Assembly: GCA_021018995.1 (NCBI GenBank)
Contig: CM037596.1
Coordinates: 90,527,184-90,591,183, forward strand
Source: Chloranthus sessilifolius
Taxonomy: Eukaryota > Streptophyta > Magnoliopsida > Chloranthales > Chloranthaceae
DNA length: 64,000 nt
Direction: 5' to 3'
Position numbers and translations under genes: made by a program. Positions 22,241 through 33,106 of the stretch are shown here, in pieces. Position 1 is the stretch's first letter; each line of letters starts with the position of its first letter. The notes beneath the pieces were generated by a model. That model worked only from the letters and a program-made list of their open reading frames with translations. It did no database searches and was not told the origin of the DNA.

Positions 22241-22625
22241 GCTTCACGTGGGACGGGTGTCACGACATCAATTTTAATTTTATTGGGAATTTTAAAGGAC
22301 AATATTTTTAAAATTTGTATTTTTTCTATTTTTATGGTTTTTTGCATTTTTTTGGAGGTCAACCCCTGGCGAGGTGGATCTCTATATATACAGGGTAGAG
22401 TGTTTCCAGAGGCTAACCTCACTTTTTACAGGTTATTTTTTTTTAGAGAGTCGGTGCCGTATTTATGGCATTTGGCGGCTCCCAGGAGTTGGGGCAAAGA
22501 AGCCCAATTGCTTACCTGCGAGGCTTGGCCTTTACCTCTTTGGTTGGAAGCGGCATCGGTAAGCTCTTGCAGTTCCTCCCTCAACATATTTACAGAGGGA
22601 TCCTCTGGGACTCTGTCCTCCATAG
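22241..22625 (-). other. Protease-RT linker, possible Ogre-type intron
   Basis: A strong donor-like CGCAG/GTAAGC on the minus strand (G of GT at 22515) is followed by AT-rich sequence with many stops down to about 22260, after which RT-side coding (PFLVEIREEVGV) resumes. Ogre elements are known to splice an intron between protease and RT. The acceptor cannot be fixed by eye. Confidence 0.45.
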
Positions 22626-24116
22626 TTAGGAGGGCCCAACGTAACTGGTGCCAGAGTGATGGGAGGGCCGGGGAATTTCCTCCTCAAACAAGGAGAGGGT
22701 GGCTAAATCCACCTCGAAGTCTAGGGGGATGATGTAAGGATTGGTGGGGTGGGTGGAAGCAGGCTTGTGTGGGGTTACCCTCGTCTCCCCATTCAAATCA
22801 ATCTTTACCACCCCGGCGCTTACAAAGGTTTGACGGATGTGGGGTCGAGCGTGAGGTTCCTCTTCTAGATTGATTCCTCTAGCCCTAGCGACTGTTGTGG
22901 CTGTCATCTTTTCCTTGGCCTCTCTGACTTCTTCTTCAAGGGGCCTGTAGCCCAAGCCAAATTTGGTTTGCTGCCACTTGGCCCTGACGGGGTCTCTTCT
23001 TCCTTGGAGACGCGGGCCCAGCCCTTTCCCTTTTTGGTGGCCCCATTTATGGAGCATGAACATAGCTGCATCCATTCCTTCTCCAGTTATGTCAGGGGTC
23101 TTTTTAGTTGGCCCGAGGGTAACGGCTGAGAAGTCATACTCAAATCGATGGAGATCAGCATCCTTTGCTGTGTACGGTATGTTTAGCACCTTCGGATTCT
23201 CAATATGCAGAGTGCTCCTCTCCCTGTCCTCTCTGCTCTCGCCTAAGATGGTGACAATTTTTCCTTCTGAGATGAATCGGATCTTTTGGTGCATAGTTGA
23301 TGGTATTGCCCCAAGCTTATGTATCCATGGTTGTCCCAACAATAGATTAAAAGTAGACTTGATGTCCATCACCTGAAAGGGGGTGGTGAAGGTTTGCGGC
23401 CCGAGGATCAGGTCAAGGTCTACTCCTATGATTTCCCTTCTGGTGTTGTCGAATCCCCTGGCGCTTGATATGGATGGCCGGAAGGTGTCGGGGTTCGCAC
23501 CAATTTTGATTGTCGTCCTTAGAGGGCATACGTTCAGTGTAGACCCGTTGTCTATTAAGACCAGCGGAACCACCAGGTTTCCTACTTCCACCGTTATGTT
23601 TAAGGGCTTAGAGTGGTCGTTCCCGTCGATCGGTAGGTCCGCATCAATGAATGAGATGGCATTTAGGGCCAACACTTGCCCGATTATTTCTTCCACTTCA
23701 TCTGGGGTTACGTGGGCAGAAACATGTGCATCTTTGAGCGCTCCCATCAAGGATTGAAAGTGGAGCAGAGATGTGATTAACAAATCCCACACAGTAATAT
23801 GTGCGGGTGTTCTCTTGAGCTGTGTTTCCAACACGTGCTCTTTGGCCATTTTCTCAAAGGGATTCCCTGTGGCCTGTTCTTTCTTCTTCTCTTCTCCTCT
23901 AACGGCCCCTAATGCTTTCGGCTGTGTAGAAATCCTGCCCGACCGGATGATAAATTCAAGAGTCTCCTTTCGGTTGTAACCAGCATTCATGTCCGTCTGT
24001 TCATAGCTCAACGACACTTGATGCGGGTCATAGGCAGGCTTCGGGATGAGGAAAGGAGTGCATGGTGACTCTGGGGAGGATATAACTAGGTATGCCGGAT
24101 TCTTGGGTCCGACCAA
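22626..24116 (-). pseudogene. Protease with G-patch domain, Element 3
   Basis: A 496-codon open stretch. The retropepsin active site is LVLIDNGSTLNVCPL (residues 186-199), with DNGS as in related plant elements. LLLGQPWIH (258-266) is the second protease landmark. A G-patch follows at about 348-395: AMFMLHKWGHQKGKGLGPRL with the downstream GLGYRP. G-patches bind RNA or RNA helicases and recur in retroelement proteases. This is the longest intact pol frame of Element 3. In the element it would be part of a Gag-Pro-Pol precursor, downstream of gag without its own promoter. Confidence 0.85.
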
Positions 24117-24199
24117 GTTGACTCTAATAGGGGACGGAATGGTAGTAGGGGGAATTGGCGGGATTGGATTTGTGGGTGCGGAGGGAGTTTGTACAGGTA

Positions 24200-27100
24200 T
24201 TACCTGGGCATGGTAAGACCAGTGGTGATTGGGTGATAAGGGGATTGGGTGAGGGGTTGCTTGTTTAGGTGAGGGTGGAGTTGGATTGGGGCTAAAATAG
24301 CGAAGGGATGGTAGGAGTGTGACCGGGATGGAGGGATTGGGAGACGTCTAAGGTGCGGGTGGAGCGGGGTGATAGGGATATGAAGGGTTTGTGTATGGGG
24401 TGACATGGTGGGGTGATGATGGGCTCGTGGATGAAATGGGGAAAATTGGGAGTGATGGAGTTGTGCATGGAACGGGGTGGTTGGAATACGACGGGATAGC
24501 GGACGGAGCAGGGGGGGTATGGATATGAAGGGTTCGTATATGGGGTGGCATGGAGGGGAGATGATGGGTTCATGGGTGAAATGGGGTAAATTGGAGATGA
24601 TGGGGTGGTACATGGAGCGGGGTGATTTGGGTACTGGGCAAGATGCTTTGGGGATGGTGGGGTGGCATACTGGGGGGTGAGATTTGGGGGTGTGTATGGG
24701 ATGGGATAGCTTGGGGATGGCAGAGTGGTGTATTGGATGGAGGGATTTGGGGGTGTGTATGGGGTAGGGTAGTATGGGGATGGTGGAGTTATGTATGGAG
24801 AGGGGTGATTTGGGTGTGACGGAGGGGTATATGGGGTAAATTGGGCGTGGGGTGGATATGTGTATGATTGTGGCGGGGCTGTGCCCATTTGAATTTGATA
24901 GGTGGGAGCGGGAGTGGAAAAATACTGCCCTAAATCTAAGGGCTCTTCTTGGTATGCCGGGTGGGGAAATAATCGGCCAAGTACAATGGCTCGATCACCC
25001 CAACAAATGGTTCATCTTCATTCAACCTGGGGAGGGAAAACTCCTCCTGATTACTGATATAATCCGAAGGGTCAAACTCTTATTCTTCCTCCTCTATCCA
25101 ATGGATGTTAGGCCTGGGGCCTCGTGGGTACGTTGGTAGAGGGGTTTGATTGATGTTCTGGTTCTGCCCTTGAGGAAGAGATGGGGGGACAATTTTTCCT
25201 GCCTCTATTAAGTCTTGGACTGCGTGCTTTAGTGGGAAGCACCGGTCCGTAGGGTGACTCGATCCCTGGTGGAAATTGCAATGCAGATTCGAGTCATAGT
25301 TTCTCGGGATGGGATGGGGTGGTGGGCGGGGCTGAAGTAAATTGACCAAGCCCTTCTGTAGCAATAATGGTAGTAAGACACTTAAAGATTGCCCCAATGG
25401 TGTGAACACTCATTCAAATCCTGCTTTCATCTGCTCCTGGGTAAACGGGGCTCTTGGTTCGTTGTTTGGCCTTGGTGCTTACTCAAAACGGGCTGGGGGT
25501 GGTTGTGTGGTCTGGAGTTGTATTGGGAGGGCATTGGTATTGGCCTAGAGGTAGACAATGTTCTGTACCTCTGTCCCTGGTCTTCTTTCAAGTCTCGGCT
25601 CGACAGCTTTTCGAACCCCGGTGGCCTCGCTGGCCACGCTCCTTCCTAACTTGCCCTCTCTAACGACATCCTCGCAACGGTTGGCATTTCGAACTAAATA
25701 AGCAAAACTAGACTGCTGCTGATACACTAAAAAATTTGCGATGACCGGGAGAGCTTCCTTGGTTATCAATTCAATTTGCTCATCATCGGGAATCCGGTGG
25801 GTCACCTGAGCGGCCAATGCCCTCCACCTTCCTAAATAGGCACTGAATGTTTCATCATGTCTTTGCTTCAAACGGGCCAGATCCAACTTCCTTGGCTCTA
25901 TGTCCATGTTATAGACATATTGTTCCTAGAATAAGCATGTCAGATCTTTATCAGGGATGGTTCCAGGGATGTGAACCATCTCAGTGTCGGGCTCGTTAGA
26001 CTCTTTTGGAACACTTTGATGAGGAGTCGTTCATCTCTGCCGTACTGACAAATATCCCCACAGTAAGATTTTAAGTGGGCGATGGGGTTGCCAGTGCCAT
26101 TATATTTATCGAATGATGGCATCTTAAATTTTTATGGCAGGGGGACATTAGAGAACAGACATAAGTCTGAAAAGTCTGTTGAATGCATTTCTACTCCTCC
26201 CATCTTCATCAGCTGCTTCTGTATTTTGTCTATTTGTTCTTTCAACTGCTCTGGTTCTTTTGAGGCTGTAGTGGAGACTACCTCCCCCTGATTTTGTTCG
26301 ACCCTGGATGTGATGATGGTGGGCCCGGGAGGTTTGAAGCTGGTGGCTCCTCCACTATTACGGATCTCGTCCTCCTCGTACTGTTGGTCATGGTACTGGT
26401 GAGGGGTGAGGTCTGCTATTTGGACTTGGGGGGTGATGGGTTGGATGACCTAGTGGGGCCATAAGGGTTGTAGGGGATGGGAAGGGATGAATGAATGAGT
26501 GGTTTGTGGATGAATGATGTGCTGAGTCGGGTGCACATTTTGGGGGCGATGGGGGTGTGGTTGATGTGGCGGGATGTTGTAGGCTTGGTTTTGAGGAATG
26601 GGGTGGATCGGGTTTTCTGTTGGAGGCGGGATGGGGACGTATGGGGTATAGGTGAATGAAGGGTACTGGTGGGGGGGTATGGGATTTGTGAACGGGCCTT
26701 GATGAGTGTGGGTGGATGGACCTTGGTTTTGATGGGTCTGGGCTTGATGGTTTTGGAAGGCTTGGGTTGATGGGCCTTGCTGGGTTTGGGCTAATGGGCC
26801 ATGTGGGTATTGGGTGTGGGGGTTGGTATAATTTTGGGCCAATGGGTTTTGTTGGGTTTGGGCTAATGGGCCATATGGGTATTGGGTGTGGGGTGATGGA
26901 CCTTGGGCCTAGGTTTGATAGGTTTGGGTCCAAGGGCCCTGGGGGGTTTGGAACTGGGCCTGGGTCTGATGGGTTTGGGCCCATGGGCCTTGGGGATTTT
27001 GGGCCTGAGTCTGATGGGTTTGGGTTTGGCCCATGGGCCTTGGCAGTTTTGGGCCTAGGCCTGATGGGCTTGGGCCTGGGCTTGAGCTTGGGTTTGAGAG

Positions 27101-28036
27101 TTGGTCTGGGCCCATGGTTCTAAAGGTGTTTAGGCTTGGACCCATGGATTTGTGTGAGTTTGGGCCTGGGCTTGAAATTGAGGTGGGGGATTTTTTGTGG
27201 TATGGACGATGGGTGGTTGGGCATGGTCATGAGGGAATGGGGTATGGAGGTTTTGGAGGCTTGGATGAGGGGTTTGGGATATGGGATTTTGAGAGGCAGC
27301 CCACAGGGCATATATCCTTCTCATGTCCTCCATTGAGGGCATGGATTCAGGTGTGAGATTAGAAGGTGATGGCCCACTTAAGGATGAAGGGGGTTGGGAG
27401 AAATTGGGCGTGACTCGGGTATGGGGGGTATGGATGATTGTGGTTGGAGGGTATGGGTGTATGGATATGGAAGATGGTGGGTTATTGGTCAAACCCTGGG
27501 AAAAGTTGGGCATGACCTGGGTAAATGGGGGGGGTGTTGGGATGTGGATGGGCCATGTGACGTGGATGGTATGTGAGATGAGGTGGGTGGGATATAGGAT
27601 GTAGGGGGCATGGATGAGGAGGTGGATGGGTTGTGGGAGATAGGCGAGGGCTGGGACTCCCTACGGAGTCTTTGGGAATAGGGGATGCGGTAAGGATGTA
27701 TGGATGGGAAATGGGGATGTATGGGTCGGTTGGGAAATGAGGGGTTTCAATAGGGGATGAGAAGGGGGTATGTTGGGAGAATGTAAGGGAGGGGGATGGG
27801 GTGGATGCGAACACAGGCGCCCCAAATGGACCCGTGATATCGAACCTAGTTTGGGTGAAGGTGTCGGAGATTGGGTCTTCTCCTATATGGGAATGGGGTG
27901 GGGATAACGGCGGGGATGTATCGGCTCTTGACATGATCCGCTGACGAGTGTTGTATCGATGTCTCGGGTAAGGGCCGAATACCTTCCTGGTTCTCCTTCT
28001 ACGGGCCGGGTTTGAGGTTGCCGTAGTGACGGTCAC
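24200..28036 (-). pseudogene. Gag of Element 3, long and Pro/Gln/His-rich
   Basis: Start near 28036 (basic N-terminus, NPARRRRTRKVFGPYPRHR). A very Pro/His/Gln/Thr-rich spacer (28000-26390) contains approximate tandem peptides such as QTHQTQAQNPQGPWA and PYGPLAQTQQ. The conserved gag core follows: MPSFDKYNGTGNPIAHLKSY (26122-26060), ...LRWFTSLEP, then LARLKQRHDETFSAYLGRWR (about 25880). A CCHC-like finger LHCNFHQGSSHPTDRCFPLK lies at about 25285-25225. A second Pro-rich segment runs 24900-24200. Frame breaks occur at about 27500, 27130, 26900, 25920 and 25080. Plus-strand Gly/Met-rich frames here are mirror images of the Pro-rich coding. Confidence 0.78.
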
Positions 28037-28039
28037 ACC

Positions 28040-28200
28040 AAAATATATTTTTTTGATTTTTCTTTTTTGTTTTTTTGGTTTTTAGAAAATGATTTTTTTT
28101 TTTTTTTTTTTTTTGAAGATGATTTTTTTGTTGGTTTTTTTTTTTAAGATGATTTTTTGGTTTTTTTTTTTTTTTTTAAAGATGATTTTTTTTTTTTTAG
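28040..28200. repeat. Poly-T / GATGATTTTTT repeat
   Basis: Runs of T separated by GATGATTT, just 5' of the gag start (poly-A on the coding strand). Low complexity; possible slippage region. Confidence 0.9.
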
Positions 28201-29216
28201 ATGGAAATTAACTCCCCTCTACCTAGATGAATGATGACCTGGTGCCCACGGTCAATTCCCGTCTTGGGTGGTATATGCACCTTTAACAGGTCCCACGGCG
28301 GGATCCGACACACTTCGGAAGAAGCAAAAGGGATTTCGTTCTATTGAAGGTGAGGGAATCCACGCAAACGACCCGATCCCCAGGAGCAGATCAATGAGAA
28401 GTCGCCTTCTCTTGATCAGGCGGGGGCATGTTGGGTGTTATAGAATGCGGGAGGCTACTGCGGGCACTAATACCGCTAATCGGGGGATTGGGGTGGTGGA
28501 TTGGGCCTCAAGTCGGGTTGTTGTGACCCAGTTTATACTGGGCGTATATGTTATGCACTCCCGACCAAAAAAGGGCCGATTTAGCTGGGCGTATATATTA
28601 TATACGCCTGGCTTAAATCTGGAGATTTTGACTGGGCGTATATATTATATACGCCTGGCTATTTTCTGGGGATTTTGGCTGGGCGTATATATTATATACG
28701 CCTGGCAAAAATAGCTCTGTCAGTTAATTTTGACAGTGAACAGCAAGCTCAAAAATGGGTCTTTGAACTGGTTTCTGGGAGGAATGCTCCCGGGGACTGC
28801 TGTATATATTATCGGGTCCCTCCTTTCCGCTTCCTATGGATACACGGCTGAATTTGGGCTGTCTACGCTCTCACCAATGTGGGTTTTACGGCTTGATCGG
28901 AATTGGCAACCCAACTGATATACCTTCGGCGCAAGCGCCTTCTCAGGTACTGGAAGGTGTGGTTCTTTTCAGGATCATCACCACTAGGGCTGCCGCCTTA
29001 CTGGGAACCGGGTAAATTATATCTGCACCTAAACCCCCCGAAAACTACCCAAAAATGAAAAAATAAATTAAATTATGTCCCCACACTGTTGGTTCACTTT
29101 TAATTATAGATTTTTAAAGGGGAGTAAAATTAAGTCCAAATTTGGATCGGGGATGACAAGCCCGTGTCGCCTCAACGGGCCGGCGTTCAATAGTGAGATA
29201 TGATGACCGAAATGAA
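28201..29216 (-). other. 5' leader of Element 3
   Basis: Untranslated region between PBS and gag. No domain found. Contains the palindrome cluster at 28535-28703 described separately. Confidence 0.7.
28535..28703. other. Four AT-core palindromes in the leader
   Basis: CTGGGCGTATAT..-type palindrome (degenerate) at 28538-28565, then three perfect ones at 28588-28608, 28635-28655 and 28682-28702, with arms GGCGTATATA and TATATACGCC around a central T. Spacing is 47 bases. The palindromes are the same type as in the LTR U3, but this is internal sequence. Confidence 0.92.
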
Positions 29217-29400
29217 AAGCGCACGTAGGCCCACCAAACGGCTAAGGCTCGTAAATGACTAAAATTTAAATGACGTGAAAAGTAAATGCAAGCGGGCCCG
29301 CCAAACGGCTAAGGCGGCTTAAATGACAAGAATCGTAAAAACAGAAATTTAAAGGCGCACGTAGGCCCGCCAATCGGCTAAGGCACTTAAAGGACTGAAT
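29217..29400. repeat. Three-unit leader repeat, about 65 bp
   Basis: GCGCACGTAGGCCCACC then AAACGGCTAAGGC recurs at about 29218, 29290 and 29352 with minor changes, separated by TAAATGAC...AAATTTAAA spacers. Position: 150-340 bases downstream of the PBS. Confidence 0.85.
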
Positions 29401-29532
29401 CGTAGGGGTGAGTACGTTAGTAAAAACAATAAAAATGGAGGAGAAATAGCAGAAATAGAAGAAATAAATAAGAAAACAGCAATGGTTAGTAATAAAAAAG
29501 AAAGGCCAACAAGAGGGGAAGCGCTAGGGTGA

Positions 29533-29552
29533 TATCCCCAGAAGAGTCGCCA
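29533..29552 (-). promoter_or_regulatory. Primer-binding site of Element 3 (tRNA-Arg type)
   Basis: TGGCGACTCTTCTGGGGATA two bases after the LTR end CGCACA on the minus strand. This TGGCGACTCT-type PBS is characteristic of Ogre/Tat elements and is attributed to tRNA-Arg. Confidence 0.75.
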
Positions 29553-29554
29553 TC

Positions 29555-31135
29555 TGTGCGACCATGGATCCTCTAGAACCCGTCGCGGCGATGTGCCTGC
29601 TATGAATGAAATGTAGAGTTGCCACCCGGAGCTTTTGGTGGCCTGGGAAACCTTTAAATCAATATTTTGAGCACTGAAGTGCTAAATATGACTCTGATTT
29701 ACCGGTCTTTGCCAAAGGCTCTAGGGTAGGGGCTTCGGTTATCGATCGGGAAGGGTTTAGGCACCCGATCAACCCACACGTAGCGGTCTCTATCTATGGC
29801 CAAAATAAAAATAAATGGCCGGAGTTTTCCCTTGCCCGAAAGCAATACGGTCCTATCAAGCTTTGAGCCAAATCAAAATTTTGACGGTGTAACGGCTTGA
29901 ATCCTTGGACGGAGGAAACACCAAGAAGGTAGAGGAAGAGAGGGGTGAGCCGGAACTCACGGGCCCTTGTTGCACCGCAGAAGGTCTTCGCTTTGGCATG
30001 CTTTTGATGGCTTAAACGGTATGGAAATGGGTTCTAAGGCTAGGATTCGGTAAATGGGAAGATGTAGGATGAAGCTAGAGACTAGGGTTTGGCTAAAAGG
30101 GAATGATCTAATGGTTGAAATGGGTTGAAAGGGATGAACTAAGCATGCTGGAATTCTAGGAAAATGTGGGCATTTTCTCTCACTAGGGTTCTCTCTTAAG
30201 CTCAAAACTCTTAACCTTAATCTTTTCAACCTAATTCTTCAACCCTTTGGGAAGAGGGGGGGCCTCTCTATTTATAGAGAAGAGGTGGGTTAGGGAGTCA
30301 CTTAAGAGCTAATTGGTTTAGAAATTAGGTAATCCCCCATCTAAGGTTTTCTAGGTTTTTAGAGTCCTAGGGGTTTGGGAAACCAGTTTCAATGGCAGAT
30401 GATGGGATGAGACCATAGGTGACTTAAGGATTGCAAATAAGCTCAAAGGGGGTGCAACCAATCTTAAGACACCCTCCTCAATCAAGGGGATGGTCAACAG
30501 GTCAAACCAGATGTAGGAATTTTGGGCACCTGATGACAAGCTATCGAGATAAGTCGGGCGATATATTATATACGCCCTTTATGCACAAAGGATGTCTGGA
30601 AGATGATGCCCATGGTGGGTCCCCCCTATGCTGGGCGTATATATTATATACACCCGGCCAAATTTGGCCCAAAAAATGTCAGGCGTATATAATATATACG
30701 CCTGACCAAAATTGGGCCAGATTTGCTGGGCGTATGTAATACATATGCCTGAGCAAAAGTTGTGATTTTATGTGAAACTTCAATTGGCCATAACTTTTGA
30801 ACCGTAGCTCTAAATTGGGTGATATTTGGCTTGTTGGAAAGCTGGAGAAGTCTTCGTTCCAATGGTATGTGGGTCATCCTTGGCAAGGGTCTGTGTAAAT
30901 TGTTGTAGCTCTCCTCCCATCAACTGCTCAGAAGGGTTCAAGTTGGGTCTGGGAAGGGGTCCTAGGGGTTAGGGCTTATCTCTAAGGGTTGGGGGAATGG
31001 TTCTACAGGGTTTAGGGTGATTCCTAAAGGTCTAGGTAGGTTCCTAAGGGTTCAAAGGTGCCATTGGAAGCACAGGGGTGCATCTCTCTTGGAGTACAGA
31101 TTGATCGGGCCTTGGGCAGAATTTGGGTGTCTACA
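29555..31135 (-). repeat. 5' LTR of Element 3
   Basis: Begins on the minus strand with TGTAGACACCCAAATTC and ends GGTCGCACA. TATA box at 30269-30276 (TATAAATA). Four palindromes at about 30556-30750 match those of the 3' LTR. The right edge rejoins Element 1 sequence (CCTGCCGACTTATAACCC). Confidence 0.92.
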
Positions 31136-31538
31136 CCTGCCGACTTATAACCCGACAAATTCGATCATCGAATTTGAATTCAATGTTCGAATTTGAATTT
31201 GATGATCGAATTTAAATTCGACCCTTAAATTTCCCAAAACTCTGTCAGTTTGCATAAAAATTCAAACTTCAAATTTTGATTTCGAGGTTCGAATTTAGCA
31301 GAACCTGTCTCATTCAAAATTTTCAAAATTTTTATAGTTTTAAAGTTGTTGTTGGTCCTATATTGACCTCTCTTAAGCCCTTACTTGTTTAACACTTAAA
31401 CCCGTCAATAACATAAGTGCATAACTCACTATTTGCTATTTCAATTCACCAAAACATTCAAGACACGGCCCGATTGATCGTATGTTAATTAGCCCAATTT
31501 AATGCATGTACAATCCGATTCGAAAATTGGGTATAACG

Positions 31539-31580
<42 letters not shown>

Positions 31581-31636
31581 CAACCCCAAAACCTCGATAC
31601 ATTGTATACACAACCACAATTACCAAGTTCCAAGAA
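31136..31636 (-). other. Spacer upstream of extra ORF with TTCGA palindromes, Element 1
   Basis: Contains AATTCGATCATCGAATT-type palindromes at about 31158-31235 and an (AT)n run at 31542-31578. It corresponds to 53110-53640 of Element 2. It resembles part of the element's own LTR (9481-9600). Confidence 0.75.
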
Positions 31637-33100
31637 TTACTCAAACAATTTCAGAAATTGCTCTCGGAGTTCAGCTTCGCACTTCCAAGTAGCTTCCTCT
31701 GATGTATGATTCCGCCATCTTACGAGAACCAAAGGGATCCACTTGGTTCGTAGGATTTGCTCCTTGCAGTCTAAGATCTGTACCGGGTCCTCGATCACCG
31801 TCAAACCATCTTAAAGCTCAATGGGTTGGTAATCAAGCACGTGAGTTGGGTCGCGAATGTATCTCTGCAGCATGGACACATGGAATACGTTGTGCATGCT
31901 GGATAATTGCGGCTGTAACGCCACCCTGTATGCAACCTCTCCGACTCGGCTTAATATCTCAAAAGGCCCGACATACTTAGGACTCAGCTTCCCTCTTTTG
32001 TCGAATCGCATCACACCTTTCGTAGGCAAGATTCAGACAAAAACATTGTCGCCCACCTGAAATACAAGTATTAGCAACAATTTCATCGGTTAGAGATGTA
32101 TTAGGCGATTACTGCAATTAAGCTCATCTGAAAATCCACATGCCTCCTCTTGAGATCTGCGTAGCTCTTCTGGCGACTCTGAGCCACACGTAGTCTCTCA
32201 CAGATCAACCAAGCAGTCTCAGTCATACGCTCCACAATCTCTGGGCCTAGAATGAATTTCTCACCCACTTCTTCCCAATTCAGTGGAGACCAACACTACC
32301 GTCCATATAACGCCTCGAACGGTGCCATACCGATGCTAGCATGAAAGCCATTGTTGTAAGTGAACTTGATCAGAGGTAAGTGTTGGTCCCATGACCCGTG
32401 GAAATCCAACTAAAGGCACGAAGTATGTCCTCAATGATTTGATTCACTCGCTCAGTTTGGTCATCGGTCTGAGGGTGAAATGTTGTGCTGAAGTCAAGAC
32501 GATAGCCCATTCCTTCTTGGAACCATTGCTAAAACTGTGAAGTAAACAACGGATGTCCATCTGACACAATACTGGCTGGTATACCGTGTAATCAAACTAT
32601 CTCCTTGAGGTATAACTCTATCAGTTTGTTGGCGGTATACATCGTATTGTAAGGGAGGAAATGAGTGGACTTCAATAACCGATCAACAATGACCCAGATG
32701 GCATTATTCTTCCTTAGTATTTTCGGCAACCCCAGAATGAAGTCCATTGAAATGGCTTCCCATTTTCACTTGGGTACTGGTAATGGTTGTAACAACCCTG
32801 CAGGATTCTGATGGTTAACCTTAACCTACTGACAAACCAAACACCGTGATACGTACTCGGCGATGTTTCGTTTCAACCCACTCCACCAGAAGCTCTTCCT
32901 CAAACCCTGATACATCTTAGTACTACCAGGATGTATAACATACATTGATTTGTGAGCCTCTTACAATATGGCATCCCGAAGCTCAGTACTCGTCGATACA
33001 CATACTCGGTCGCTAAACAGCAAGGTTTCATCTTCCCGAATGGAGAAATTTTCTTGCTTCCACTAAAATCATCTCGCCTAATCGCCATAAGCTCATCGTC
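31637..33100 (-). pseudogene. Integrase and chromodomain of Element 1
   Basis: Zinc finger end VSRCLVCQ, core SMDFILGLPKIL, then IVSDGHPLFTSQF and [15 protein letters not shown] (the Glu is retained). C-terminal part PTKGVMRFDKRGKLSPKYVG and FHVSMLQRYIRDP. The chromodomain has VQILDCKEQILRTKWIPLVL, VRWRNHTSEEATWK and a stop at 31637. The chromodomain keeps W and EEATW, expected to bind methylated H3K9 and direct integration to heterochromatin. Several stops are present. A 71-bp intron-like gap sits at 32057-32127. Confidence 0.85.
32057..32127 (-). other. Intron-like insertion in integrase, Element 1 (71 bp)
   Basis: Coding GTGGATTTTCAG is followed by ATGAGCTTAATTGC (donor GT changed to AT) and ends CTTGTATTTCAG before GTGGGCGACAATGTTTT. 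Joining the flanks gives the expected DFQ-VGDNVF. It matches the position of 54089-54170 in Element 2. Confidence 0.75.
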
Positions 33101-33106
33101 TGTCAT

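Larger units (their letters stand above)
12682..31135 (-). mobile_element. Element 3: complete Tat/Ogre-like (Tat-A) retrotransposon nested in Element 1
   Basis: Two LTRs of 1585 and 1581 bp (12682-14266 and 29555-31135) start TGTAGACACCC (TTTAGACACCC in the left copy) and end GTCGCACA on the minus strand. A tRNA-Arg-type PBS lies inside the right LTR and a PPT inside the left one. Flanks CCTGT (12677-12681) and CCTGC (31136-31140) are a 5-bp TSD with one mismatch. The LTRs differ by scattered changes, many of C/T or G/A type at former CpG sites. Internal order (minus): leader, gag, protease with G-patch, RT, RNase H, integrase, repeat-rich 3' region with an antisense ORF. At 18.5 kb it is large, as usual for this lineage. 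Every ORF is interrupted. Confidence 0.9.

Noticed and set aside
22626..24116. Intact 496-codon frame as a host gene
   Set aside because: DNGS protease motif plus G-patch and position between gag and RT make it part of Element 3.
26716..27604. Gly/Met-rich plus-strand frames
   Set aside because: Mirror of the Pro/Gln/His-rich gag spacer on the minus strand.
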